Shown here: positions 16,513 to 26,800 of the stretch, piece after piece
Numbering within the stretch: position 1 is the stretch's first letter
How the letters are laid out: each line of letters starts with the position of its first letter
Origin: Candidatus Latescibacterota bacterium
GTDB taxonomy: Bacteria; Latescibacterota; UBA2968; GCA-2709665
DNA length: 64,000 bases
Assembly (NCBI GenBank): GCA_012270675.1
Contig: JAAXHW010000063.1
Span: forward strand, 1 to 64,000
Reading direction: 5' to 3'
Translations under genes and position numbers: made by a program
Notes under the pieces: generated by a model
What the model was told of the DNA's origin: nothing
The model's input: only the letters and a program-made list of their open reading frames with translations
Databases searched by the model: none

Positions 16513-19037
16513 TGTTTCACATCTTACGGGAAGCACATCCCCGGCTGTATCATCCGGCCGACGATCCGGACTACCGGTTTGCGCCGTCGAAGGATGCGGT
16601 GCGTCAACGAATTTTGAAGAATGTGCTCGCGGATTGCGAGATTTTTTATTCCCAGCGACCATGGAAACGGATTCCTGAGCGGTCGGACAGCCCGCACCCG
16701 TACCACCAGTTGTATCTGACGTTTTATACGGGGATGCATGCAACGGCGTTGATCGAGCACTATGCGTTTGCCTGGCGGTTGACGGGCGATGATCGCTGGT
16801 TGAAACGGGCGAAATCCTGGATGCTGGCCGCGGCGAAATGGGAGCATAGCGACCGGGTGGAGGAGCATTTTTACACGGCGAACCGGTACATGCAGGCGTT
16901 CGCCCTGGGGCTGGACCTGCTGGGGGGAGAGCTTTCTGCGTCTGAAGAGGACTGTGTAACGGATTGCTTGATCGGGCTGATGAAGCGATGGTGGCCCGAT
17001 GTGGAGGCGAACCGGCACTCCCCGGACGGACGCCACCACGCGGTGGTGGACAACGGGCACTTCGGGGTGGCGGCGCTCCACCTGCTGGGCAAGTGTTCGG
17101 ACGCACCGGCCTGGGTCGAGGCGGTGATCGACCGGTTTCGGAGCGGAATTATGCCCCACGGGTGCGGGCGGGACGGAGAACCGGGGGACGGGCCGACGTT
17201 CTGGCCCTGGGAGAATTTGTGGATGCTTCATTTTGCGGATGCGCTGCGGAATGTGACGGGAGTGGATCTCTATCAGGAATTCCCGAAACGGCTGGAGCGG
17301 CCGCTGAAGTGGTTCCGCTACCACCTCGCGGCTCCAGAGGTGATCGAGGATTGCCTGTATTATCCCGCCAACGCGAACCTGCTTTCCGGCAGCCAGCTGG
17401 ATGCGTGTTCGCCAGCGCTGCTGAGGCTGGCGCAGGAGGCTGGCGACGGAGACCTGCGGGACACGGCATTGAAAGACCCCAGGCTGGGCCGGCTCTACCG
17501 GTTCGGGATGGGTGTAAAGGGTTCGACCGCGGAGTGCATGATCGCTTACGGGCCGTATGTTTACTGCTATTATGACCTGGATTTTGAACCGTCCCGCTGC
17601 CGGGGTTCGCTGCCGCTGTCCCGGAAGTTCACGAAGGCGTATTACGGGGAAACGGCGTTTCTGCGCAGTTCCTGGGATGCCCGCTCGGTGATTGCCTGTA
17701 TCAGCGGGTATAAAGGGGGAGGCGCGCACGGGTTCAGCAATTTACACGTGCAGTGGGAGGGACAGCCGGTGCTGAAGACCATTTCGGCGGAAGAGGCGCA
17801 GCCGGTGGCGTGCGGCAGCCTGCCGTGCGTGGGGGGACAGAACGAGGTCGTGGCGTTGATGGGACGGCTGGAGGCGGGGGACGGGTTCGACCGGCTGGAT
17901 GTGCGTTCGGTCCGTACCGAGCATGAGTACTGGCTGTTGCACGGGGAGCCATCGGTGCTGCTGGTGGCGCTGAGGCGAAGGCCCCGGGGTGTGAAGGCGC
18001 TGCGGGAGGACGGAACGCCGTTTGTCCGGCTGAACGGGCGGGATTGTTTGCAGTACGAGCGGAAGCCGTATTTCGACCCGCGTGCGGGCGAGCTTCGGAT
18101 GCGTTTCCGGTTGAATGCGGAGATCGACGGGAGCCGCCCCCAGGTGCTATTTAATACGGGAATCGGGGGCGTGGGGGAGATGGGTACCCGGGTGAACACG
18201 TTCAATCTGGGGTTGCTGAAGGACGGCGTGCTGGCGTTTTGTGTACACAGCCAGCGCGACACGGCGGTTCAGGTGGAGGCGCCGCCGGTGGTGATCAGGC
18301 CGGGAACGTGGCACGATGTGGCGGTGCGGTGGGGCGGGTTCAATCGGCCCGGAGACCGGCCGTTTATCGAAATTGCGCTGGACGGGCGCCGGGAACGGTG
18401 TGACGACCGGGCAGCTTTTGGCGAACTGGGCCTGGACTCCCAGAAGCTGAAATCGCGTACGACACCCCGGACGTTTTATATCAAATCGAATACCCTGCTG
18501 GCGTTTGGGGGCGGGATTCAGATGGTGGACACGGGGACGAGGTGCGATATTTCCCACATCGACCTGAAATGCCCGGGGCGCAGGCGGCTGGCGCTTGATT
18601 TTGAAGACGGCCTGGGGGGCGAAACGGGAAACGGGCCGCTGGCCTGGAAGCTCAATCCGGTTGATCTGAAGGAAATGAAACGCACACGCGCGGTGTTCGG
18701 CGCAGGGTACCGGAGGGTGGAGGTGTTGTCCGTCTACCCGGACGACATCCGATTTGAGACCGAGGTCGTCCCGTTTGCCCCTTCAGGACTGGCCGCTGCC
18801 AGCCTGAAAAGCTTTATACCGGATGCCGGTAAACCTTCGCTCCGGGTGTTGGCGTCCACCGAAGGGGACATGCTCATACTGGCCTTTTCGGACCGGCGGG
18901 CAAAGGCGAAGGTTGTTCGCAATGCAGAAGGTTTTTGCGTCCAAACCGCAGGTTGCCGGTATGTGTTCGGGATAAAGACAAGGTCGAAATCCATTCTCAC
19001 CTTGCTCCGGAGGGAGGCACCGACCTGTGTGGCATAG
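16509..19037 (+). CDS. Heparinase II/III-like polysaccharide lyase-type protein with a LamG-like domain
   Basis: About 842 residues from ATG 16509 (a TTG at 16482 is also open). It begins MMFHILREAHPRLYHPADDP. An alpha/alpha-toroid region (YHQLYLTFYTGMHATALIEH, HFYTANRYMQAFALGLDLL, HHAVVDNGHFGVAALHLLG) fits PL-type lyases and is followed by a beta-rich sheet region. A concanavalin/LamG-like segment lies at about residues 520-680 (MRFRLNAEIDGSRPQVLFNTG ... TWHDVAVRWGGFN, broken by a linker). No signal peptide is seen, which is odd for a polysaccharide enzyme; the true N-terminus is uncertain. Substrate unknown. It stands after the transglutaminase-like gene. Confidence 0.72.
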   Translation: MMFHILREAHPRLYHPADDPDYRFAPSKDAVRQRILKNVLADCEIFYSQRPWKRIPERSDSPHPYHQLYLTFYTGMHATALIEHYAFAWRLTGDDRWLKRAKSWMLAAAKWEHSDRVEEHFYTANRYMQAFALGLDLLGGELSASEEDCVTDCLIGLMKRWWPDVEANRHSPDGRHHAVVDNGHFGVAALHLLGKCSDAPAWVEAVIDRFRSGIMPHGCGRDGEPGDGPTFWPWENLWMLHFADALRNVTGVDLYQEFPKRLERPLKWFRYHLAAPEVIEDCLYYPANANLLSGSQLDACSPALLRLAQEAGDGDLRDTALKDPRLGRLYRFGMGVKGSTAECMIAYGPYVYCYYDLDFEPSRCRGSLPLSRKFTKAYYGETAFLRSSWDARSVIACISGYKGGGAHGFSNLHVQWEGQPVLKTISAEEAQPVACGSLPCVGGQNEVVALMGRLEAGDGFDRLDVRSVRTEHEYWLLHGEPSVLLVALRRRPRGVKALREDGTPFVRLNGRDCLQYERKPYFDPRAGELRMRFRLNAEIDGSRPQVLFNTGIGGVGEMGTRVNTFNLGLLKDGVLAFCVHSQRDTAVQVEAPPVVIRPGTWHDVAVRWGGFNRPGDRPFIEIALDGRRERCDDRAAFGELGLDSQKLKSRTTPRTFYIKSNTLLAFGGGIQMVDTGTRCDISHIDLKCPGRRRLALDFEDGLGGETGNGPLAWKLNPVDLKEMKRTRAVFGAGYRRVEVLSVYPDDIRFETEVVPFAPSGLAAASLKSFIPDAGKPSLRVLASTEGDMLILAFSDRRAKAKVVRNAEGFCVQTAGCRYVFGIKTRSKSILTLLRREAPTCVA

Positions 19038-19057
19038 AAGCATAAGAAGCTGTGAAA

Positions 19058-20377
19058 TCAGGCGGTCAGATCCCACTTCACGCCAGCAGCGACCCGTTTC
19101 CCGGACGCTTTGCCCAAGACCTGGAACGGGGGGAGATTGCCGTCGGTTTCGACCCTCAGGGGACGGAGGTCGGTGAGGACCTCCAGATCATCCCGCATCT
19201 CGGCCATGTCCAGGTAGGCGGCGGAGGCTTCGACTTCGCCCAGGTCGAGGGTGTTTGGAATCCAGATTACTCTGGCATCGGGCATCTGGATGAGGCCGAT
19301 GGACTCAAGGGCGATGTCGAGCACCTCCCGGTCGGTGGGGAAGTGCATGGGCACGGCGGCTACCGAGACGTGTTGGCCAGTAATGCCGTTGATGTACGTG
19401 GCGTGGTAGTCGATCTTTTCGACGAGGCGGTCGGTGGTGAATTCGGCAAAGCCGATGCCGATGGCATTGCCGTGGGTCTTTTCGGTGAGGTCACGTACGA
19501 AGATGCGCAGCACCCGGGGGGTCTCACCGTCCATAGCCCGCCGGTCATTTCGCTTGCGGCCGATGACGTTGGTGTCCAGGCCCGATCCGCTGATGTCTTT
19601 GCCCATTTCGTCCACGATGAGGAGGTCAACGTCGTCGAAGGGAAGTCTGGGACACCATGCTTTGGCTTTTATGAGGAGTTCTTTTTCGACCGATTCGAAG
19701 TCGGACGCGGGAATCGCCGCGATCTGAGCGGTTTCTTCATAGCCGTTTTCCAGGGTGGCCACGCCAAAAGCGACCGGCATTTTTTCGCGGACCATTTTGC
19801 CCACAACCCGCACGATTTTGTCGAAGGAGTGGTGGATGATGGCCCGGTGGTAGATGGACGCACCTTTGTGTTTGCCCAGGCCGATGAGCATCATTTTCAT
19901 CAGGCCGCTTTCGATTTCCCCGGTGAAGCCGGTGTGGGGCTTGATCCGGTTGACGACGATGACGTGGTCGGCCCGGGAGGCGAGCTTGTCGAAGTAGACA
20001 GGCATGCCAAAGTCGGTGACGCCGATCTGCACCACCTCCATGGAAGCGCGCACCGGGGCGCCCATGCGCGCCTGGGTGATGCCGTAACCGGCCAGGATGG
20101 CCACCTGTCCCTCGGCGGTGCCCCCCCCGTGGCTGCCCATGGCAGGGACGATGTAGGGCACAGCACCGAGGGCCTGCATTTCCTCCACGACGGTTTTGAC
20201 GATGCGGTCCAGGTTGGCCACACCCCGGCTGCCGACCGAAATGGCCACGGTGTGGCCGGGTTTGATGGTTTCGCCGGGATTGAGTTTTCCGATTTCGCTG
20301 CGTACGGCGGCGGGGATGTCATCTATGCGGGGCGCATCGAAGTGCTGGCGGATGCGGAACATGGTCGGGTATTCCAT
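19058..20377 (-). CDS. LarA-like (DUF2088) protein, possible nickel-pincer cofactor isomerase
   Basis: The 439-residue protein belongs to the lactate-racemase LarA superfamily, whose studied members use a nickel-pincer nucleotide to racemise or epimerise 2-hydroxy acids. Visible features are the Rossmann-like AISVGSRGVANLDRIV, His83 in AMGSHGGGTAEGQ, His148 in NRIKPHTGFTGEIESG and Lys161 in GLMKMMLIGLGK, which occupy the positions expected of cofactor-binding residues; this alignment is by eye. No larB, larC or larE is present here. It lies 51 bp after an iron alcohol dehydrogenase gene on the same strand, suggesting joint action on a hydroxy acid or alcohol. The substrate is unknown. Confidence 0.78.
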   Translation of the reverse strand: MEYPTMFRIRQHFDAPRIDDIPAAVRSEIGKLNPGETIKPGHTVAISVGSRGVANLDRIVKTVVEEMQALGAVPYIVPAMGSHGGGTAEGQVAILAGYGITQARMGAPVRASMEVVQIGVTDFGMPVYFDKLASRADHVIVVNRIKPHTGFTGEIESGLMKMMLIGLGKHKGASIYHRAIIHHSFDKIVRVVGKMVREKMPVAFGVATLENGYEETAQIAAIPASDFESVEKELLIKAKAWCPRLPFDDVDLLIVDEMGKDISGSGLDTNVIGRKRNDRRAMDGETPRVLRIFVRDLTEKTHGNAIGIGFAEFTTDRLVEKIDYHATYINGITGQHVSVAAVPMHFPTDREVLDIALESIGLIQMPDARVIWIPNTLDLGEVEASAAYLDMAEMRDDLEVLTDLRPLRVETDGNLPPFQVLGKASGKRVAAGVKWDLTA

Positions 20378-20428
20378 GGGAGCCTCCAGAGGCGTGTGAT
20401 CTGTTTACGGCGGACCGGAGGTCCAACC

Positions 20429-21586
20429 CTATATGGACGCTTCGTAAAGGGCGGTGACGTCTTTTAAGGTGGTTTTACGCGGGTTGACCTGGATATTTCC
20501 GCTTTTCATCGCGTCTTCGGCCATCACCGGGATGCCTTCGGGCTTTGCTCCGGCCTCGGTGAGGGTTTTGGGGATGCCCAGGTCGCGACTCAGGTCCTCC
20601 ACCGCCTCTACGGCGCAGGTTGCGGCTTCCATGTCGTCCAGTCCTGCCACGTCGGTGCCCAGGGCTGCGGCAATGTCGGCGAATTTTTCCGGACAGGCGA
20701 TCCGGTTGAAGTCCATAATGTGGGGGAGGAGAATCGCGTTGGCCACGCCGTGGGCCGTGCCGTAGTGTCCACTGACGGGATGCGACATGGCATGGATGTT
20801 GCCCAGGCGGGACTGTGAGAAGGCCATGCCGGCCATGTTGCTGGCGATCAACATCTGCCCGGTGGCGTCGTGGTTGTGATCGCTGGCAGCGGCCTGCCGC
20901 AGGTTTTCCGAGGCGAGACGGATGGCGTGAAGGGCCAGGCCCTCAGAAATCGGGCTGGCGGCCAGCGAGGTGTAAGACTCGATTGCGTGCGTGAGCGCAT
21001 CCATGCCGGTGGCCCCTGCGATGGGGAGGGGCAGCGCAACGGCCATGTCGGCGTCCAGGATGCCGATGTCGGAGATGATTTCGGGGCCGATGACGGCGGC
21101 CTTGTAAGCGTTGTTGTCGGTGACGACCGCAAAGGGGGTGACTTCGCTGGCGGTGCCGTACGTGGTGGGCACGCAGAGGAGAAAGGGGATACGGGTTTTG
21201 ACTTTTCCCGGGCCGAAGTAGTCCTCGATTTTTCCACCGTTTGTCACGAGCACGCCCGCGGTTTTGGCCACGTCCATCGAACTGCCGCCGCCCACGGCGA
21301 GCAGCCAGTCACAGTCGTTTTCCCGGTAACAGTCCGCACAGGCGTGGACCCCATGGACAGGAGGGTTGGGTTGCACACCGTCGTAGACCGCGCAGGCCAG
21401 GCCCGCCCCGTCCAGTACGGAGGTGACCCGGTCGACCAGGCCGGCCCGGACCAGGCCGGCGTCGGTGACGACCAGGGCCTTTTTTTTATTTCGTGCGGCG
21501 ACCAGGTCCGGGATTTCGCTTATTGCGCCCCGGCCCACAACCAGCCGGGTGGGCGAGAAATAGGTGAATCGATCCTGAAATGCCAC
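20429..21586 (-). CDS. Iron-containing alcohol dehydrogenase
   Basis: NAD(P)-dependent group III alcohol dehydrogenase of 385 residues. The nucleotide-binding motif is AVGGGSSMDVAK; metal ligands are an Asp in GILDADMA-type sequence, a His in GMDALTHAIES and two His residues in HAMSHPVSGHYGTAHG. The start is GTG with AGGAG eight nt upstream. It is flanked on the same strand by a HAD phosphatase (36 bp upstream) and the LarA-like gene (51 bp downstream). The alcohol or aldehyde used cannot be told from sequence. Confidence 0.92.
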   Translation of the reverse strand: MAFQDRFTYFSPTRLVVGRGAISEIPDLVAARNKKKALVVTDAGLVRAGLVDRVTSVLDGAGLACAVYDGVQPNPPVHGVHACADCYRENDCDWLLAVGGGSSMDVAKTAGVLVTNGGKIEDYFGPGKVKTRIPFLLCVPTTYGTASEVTPFAVVTDNNAYKAAVIGPEIISDIGILDADMAVALPLPIAGATGMDALTHAIESYTSLAASPISEGLALHAIRLASENLRQAAASDHNHDATGQMLIASNMAGMAFSQSRLGNIHAMSHPVSGHYGTAHGVANAILLPHIMDFNRIACPEKFADIAAALGTDVAGLDDMEAATCAVEAVEDLSRDLGIPKTLTEAGAKPEGIPVMAEDAMKSGNIQVNPRKTTLKDVTALYEASI

Positions 21587-21622
21587 GTCTGGGTCTCCTT
21601 ATGGCATTTGATGAAACACTCC

Positions 21623-22246
21623 TTATGGATTCAGAAAATTGTCAGACGCGACCAGCGCTGCGACCTCTTTCAGCGTCTCCACCGAGGGGGTGTGTTCAAA
21701 GGCAGGTTGGCCGTGGGTGAGGTAGATGCAGCGGATGCCGACGCGGCGGGAGGCCTGGATGTCGTAGCGGCCGTCTCCAATGACGACGGCCTCATCTGCG
21801 GATAGTCCCAGTCTGTCCAACGCCTTTTCGATCAGGTCGCCGGAGGGTTTGATGTCGCCGTCTTCCCGGCTGAGGGTGACGTCGAAGCGGAGGCCGTAGC
21901 GCTTCAGGACGGTCTGCATCGCTTCCCGGTGGTTGTTGGTCACAACCGCCAGCCGTATGCTTTTCGACCGGAGGTGATCGACCAGGTCCACGATGCCGTC
22001 GTTCGCATCGGCATTTTCCGCTGCTGCCATTTCCGCCCGAAGCAACTCATCGTTGGCCCAGGCAGAGCGGTCGGGCGGCAGGCTGTCGATGTATTCCAAG
22101 AGGGTCTGTCCCGGTGTGGCCCCGATCTTTTCCCGGAGCGTTTTCCAGTCGATGTAGGGGACGGTGATGGTGCCGTCCATGTCGAAGATGACGCCTTTGA
22201 GCATGCGGGCTTTTGTGCCCATATGCTCTGTTTTTACGGGCTTCAC
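21623..22246 (-). CDS. HAD-superfamily hydrolase, phosphoglycolate-phosphatase-like
   Basis: A 207-residue phosphatase with all four HAD motifs: VIFDMDGTI (nucleophile Asp22, acid/base Asp24), VVTNN, KPSGD and VIGDGRYDIQAS. A helical cap follows motif I, as in Gph and PGMB types. Its GTG start overlaps the stop of the PurM-like gene as GTGA, so translation is coupled; an ATG in MLKGVI (codon 15) is a less likely alternative. Gph-like enzymes act on small phosphorylated metabolites; the substrate is unknown. Confidence 0.88.
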   Translation of the reverse strand: MKPVKTEHMGTKARMLKGVIFDMDGTITVPYIDWKTLREKIGATPGQTLLEYIDSLPPDRSAWANDELLRAEMAAAENADANDGIVDLVDHLRSKSIRLAVVTNNHREAMQTVLKRYGLRFDVTLSREDGDIKPSGDLIEKALDRLGLSADEAVVIGDGRYDIQASRRVGIRCIYLTHGQPAFEHTPSVETLKEVAALVASDNFLNP

Positions 22247-23280
22247 GATTCAAATATCTTTCCGATTTCATCCCGGTCGAAGGTGGGGAGGTCGGTCCAA
22301 ACGTCGTTTTTACGGAGTTTGAGGCCGAAGCTCCGGTCTTCTACGCGGCCGATGATTTCGCACCGGGTGCCGGTTTCCCGAATGGCATCCCGCACGCGCC
22401 CTGCATCGCTTGCTGCGACGCCGATGAGGAGCGCGCCGGAAGAGATGATGCCGAGGGGATCGAGGTTAAAGGCAGCACAGAGCCGGCGCGTTTCATCGGA
22501 AGCGAAGAGGGCTTCCCCTTCCAGGGCGAGGCCGGTGTCGGCGGCTATGGCGAGTTCTCTGAGGGCCGTGGCCACGCCGCCTTCGGTGGGATCGTGCATG
22601 GCGTGCACGCGGGCGGTACGGCAGGCGATCCGGGCCTCTTTGAGGATGCTGATGCCGGGGTTATGAAGGTAGTTTTGGGCACTGGAGAGAAGGTCGGGCG
22701 TGAAGCCCCGGCCGGCCAGTTCGGTCTGCTTTTCCCGGGCGAGGATGGCGGTGGCTTCCACGCCTAAGCCTTTGGTCATCAAGAGGGCGTCGCCCACCTG
22801 GAGGTCGGCGGATTGCACGAGGTCTTCGCGCTGTACTTCCCCCAGCATCTGGCCGACCACGATGGGGCGGTCCAGGCCAACGGTGATTTCGGTATGCCCG
22901 CCACAGAGGGAGACATCAATTTCCTGTGCAGCCTGGTGGATGGACGCAAAAATCGCTTCAACGAGGGCGGCATCGGTGCGACCCTCGGGCAGCAGGAGGG
23001 TGGCCAGAAACCATCGGGGCAGGGCACCCATGGTGGCGATGTCGTTGGCGTTGACGTGGACCGCGTAGTGGCCGATTTCGTCGGTGGCGAAGGTGATGGG
23101 ATCGGTTTTGACAACCAGGCAGGTTCTTTCAAACTCAATGACGGTGGCGTCTTCGCCCACGCGGGGACCGACCAGGACGCGCTTGTTCGGACCGGTATAA
23201 CCGTCCAGGAGACGGGAGAGGAGGTCGAAGGGGAGTTTGCCGGGAGGGAAGACAGCGCTGTTTACGTCAGATGTGTTCAT
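22243..23280 (-). CDS. PurM/HypE-like (AIR synthase-related) protein
   Basis: A 345-residue ATP-binding protein of the PurM superfamily: N-terminal VLVGPRVGEDATVIEF and VHVNANDIATMGALPRWFLAT, glycine-rich SLCGGHTEITVGL, and the C-terminal domain with HAMHDPTEGGVATALRELA. HypE itself ends in a PRxC motif that is missing here and no hyp genes are nearby, so hydrogenase maturation is not supported. Related uncharacterised proteins are common in archaea and anaerobes. It is the first gene of its strand, behind a good promoter, and is translationally coupled to the HAD gene. Confidence 0.8.
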   Translation of the reverse strand: MNTSDVNSAVFPPGKLPFDLLSRLLDGYTGPNKRVLVGPRVGEDATVIEFERTCLVVKTDPITFATDEIGHYAVHVNANDIATMGALPRWFLATLLLPEGRTDAALVEAIFASIHQAAQEIDVSLCGGHTEITVGLDRPIVVGQMLGEVQREDLVQSADLQVGDALLMTKGLGVEATAILAREKQTELAGRGFTPDLLSSAQNYLHNPGISILKEARIACRTARVHAMHDPTEGGVATALRELAIAADTGLALEGEALFASDETRRLCAAFNLDPLGIISSGALLIGVAASDAGRVRDAIRETGTRCEIIGRVEDRSFGLKLRKNDVWTDLPTFDRDEIGKIFES

Positions 23281-23334
23281 GCTTTTCCGCGTCTATAAAT
23301 ACGGTCTGTCGATCGGCCGATGAACAGGAAATTT

Positions 23335-23363
23335 ACAATAGCTTATTTCGAGGAATCTGTCAA
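23335..23363 (-). promoter_or_regulatory. Promoter of the PurM-like/HAD/Fe-ADH/LarA-like unit
   Basis: On the - strand: TTGACA (23358-23363), 17-nt spacer, TATTGT (23335-23340), about 55 nt before the start codon. Confidence 0.7.
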
Positions 23364-23375
23364 TACGTATTTTAA

Positions 23376-23810
<435 letters not shown>

Positions 23811-23812
23811 CG

Positions 23813-26800
23813 ATGGTATTATTCGATTTGAACCGTCCTGCTTTGTTTTTCGCACAGGATCTTCTGTCGAAGCCAGAGGTGGCCCGGGGGGAGTTGCGCC
23901 GGCTCGGGTTTCGAGATCCCGACCGCACATTGCGCAACCTTCAGGGACTGGTTGAGCCGGGGGGAGCGCCGCCCCTTCCGGCTGATCTTTTTCGGGAAAT
24001 GGTGGCGGCACCGGATCCGGACAGGGCGCTGAATAATTTCGAACGCCTGACGCAAGCGGTGTTCAGCCGGTCCGTGTTTTACCGTACGCTCGAAGATTGT
24101 CCGGATACCTTCCGGTTGCTCGTCCATCTCTTGGGCAGCAGCCAGTTTCTTTCGGATACGCTGGTGCGGGATCCGGAGTATTTCTACTGGCTGGTCGAGA
24201 CGCCGGAGAGGCTGTCACAGCCGCGTACAAAGGCGGACCTCTCGGCGGAGTTTGCCGCAGAGTCGGCGGTATTTCAAACGTCCGAAGCCCGCCTGAACGC
24301 CCTGCGCCGTCTGGTGCGGCGGGAGCAGCTGCGCATTGGTGCGGGGGATCTGATGGGGCGGCCCATGCAGGATCTGGCGGCCGAGCTTTCGGATCTGGCG
24401 GACGTGTGTTTGCAGCAGCTTCTGGATCTGCTGGTTCCGGAGTTGGACGCGCGTCACGGCCCTCCGCAAAACAGGGACGGCAGCCGGGCCGAATTCGCAA
24501 TTATCGGTCTGGGCAAGCTGGGCGGGCGGGAGCTCAACTTCAGTTCGGATATCGATCTGATGTTTGTCTATTCTGACGAGGGGCACACAAGGGGGGGCGG
24601 GTCCGAGGGCGGTCCGATTTCAAATCAGGTTTATTTCTCCCGGCTGGCCGAGCGAATTTTGAAGGCGGCGACCGAACCGACTGAGGAAGGGTTTCTCTAT
24701 CGGATCGATATGCGCCTTCGGCCCGACGGGGCTTCGGGCGCACTGACGATGCCGCTGTCGGCTTACGAGAGTTACTACGTGCAGCGGGGGGAACTCTGGG
24801 AACGGCAGATGTTGATCAAGGCGCGTCCGTGCGCCGGATCGGACCGTTTGGGCATGCGGTTTTTAGAGACGGTGCTGCCGTTTGTTTATCCGCGGCATTT
24901 CGAGGTCAGTCCAGTGGAAGAGATCCACCGGATCAAGCGCCGGATCGAAGACCATATCGGCGAGAAGGGAGAGGCAGAAACCCACCTGAAGTTCCGGTCC
25001 GGGGGCATTCGGGATATCGAATTTGCCGTTCAGTGCCTGCAGCTGCTCGTGGGACGTGTGCACGTCGAGGCCCGTTCGGGCAACACGCTGGAGGCGATTG
25101 GCCAGCTGCAGCGGGCTTCCGCGCTGGCCGAGGCGGAGGCACAGGCGCTTCGGGCGGCCTATCTCTTTTTCAGGCGGGTGGAGCACCGGCTGCAGATGAT
25201 GCACGGGCTGAGCGATTACACGCTGCCCGAATCCGAGGAGGCGCAGAGGCCTCTGGCGCTGGGTCTGGGTTTTTCCTCACCAGACGCATATCGAAGGGCA
25301 ATTGTCCGTCACGTGGGCGCGGTTCAGGCGATCTATCGGGACGTTTTTTCGGAAGAAAGCGAGGGGGAAGGGCGGTCTATCGGTGCGCTGTGTAAGATGG
25401 AGGTGGGGGATGCCGAAGCGACTGCGCTGCTGCGTGAACTGGGGTTTGCCCGGCCGGAAGAGGCCCACCGCAACCTGATTTACTTAGCCTATGGCCACGT
25501 GCCCAGAATCCGGGGAACACGGGTGCGCCAGAGCTTTATGGCGTTGACGCCGACGTTGATGCCCGCCTTACAGGCCTCTGCCGATGCGGACCGGGCGTTG
25601 AGCAATCTGGAGCGCTTGATTTCCGCCTACGGTGCAATGGATACGCTGTTCCAGATGCTCAGTACGCATGCAGGCCTTCGGGACCTGCTCCTTTCGCTGT
25701 GCGCCGGCAGCCAGTACCTCGTCAATCTGATTGTGCGAAACCCGGCGCTGCTGGACTGGCTGGTCCTGCCCGATGTGCTTTACCCCGACCGGAGCAGGGA
25801 GGAACTGGAGGCCGAGGTCGATTCGGTGGTTGGACAAGCAGCGTCAGACGATGCGGTGGCCGCTGCTTTGAATGCTTTCAAGAATCGGGAACTGCTCCGG
25901 ATCGGCACCCGGGATCTGGTGGCGCTGACCGATACGTTTGAGACGTTTGAAGCGCTTACTCTGCTGGCGGAGACAATTCTGAAGGTGGTTTACAGGGCCG
26001 CTTACGGCCGCCTGGCCGCCCGTCGGGGCGTGCCGAGAGGGGATGGTGGAGAACCGGCTGCGTTTGCGATTCTGGGGCTGGGCAAGCTGGGAGGAAGAGA
26101 GCTCAATTTCGGTTCGGACCTGGACCTGGTGTTTGTGTACTCGGATGATGGGTTGACCGACGGCCCGGAACCGGTAGGCAACCTCCAGTTTTACATCGAT
26201 CTGGCCCAGCGGATTCTGAACATGCTGGGGCAGTCCACGCCCTATGGGATGCTCTACCCGGTGGACGCCCGGCTGCGTCCCGAGGGTGGCAGCGCCCTGC
26301 TGGCGCTTTCCTACGAGGCCTACGACACCTACTTGCGGGTGCGGGCCTCGACGTGGGAACGGCTGGCGCTTTCACGGGGCCGGGTGGTGGCAGGGGATGT
26401 GGGGTTCGGACAGAGGCTGCTGGATCGGATCGAGCGGTTTGTCCTGGACGACGGCCTTTCCGAATCTGAGGTTGGGGCGCTTGTTGATATCCGGCGGCGG
26501 ATGGAAGCGCCGGGGGGCCGGGGGGCGACAAAAAGTATCAAGACCGGGCCGGGGGGGATTGTGGATGTCGAGTTTTTGGTGCAGGCCCTGCAAATCCGGT
26601 ATGCCCATCGTGTCCCTCACCTGCGGAGTCCCAATACCCTGAAGGGGCTGGACCGCCTGGTGAAAGGGGGATATCTCCCGGAGGATGACGCGGCGCACCT
26701 GAGGTCGGCCTTCTATTTCCTGCGCACGGTTGAAAAGGTGCTGCGCCGACAGGAAGAACAGGCCAGGACCCGCCTGCCGACCGACGCACGGGCTCTGACC

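Noticed and set aside
19052-20467. 471-codon + strand open frame opposite the LarA-like gene
   Set aside because: The - strand protein carries conserved motifs. The + strand product is Gly/His/Asp-rich with no family features, the usual shadow of a G+C-rich gene.
22243-23280. Reading the PurM-like protein as hydrogenase maturation factor HypE
   Set aside because: The C-terminal PRxC motif of HypE is absent and no hyp or hydrogenase genes are nearby.
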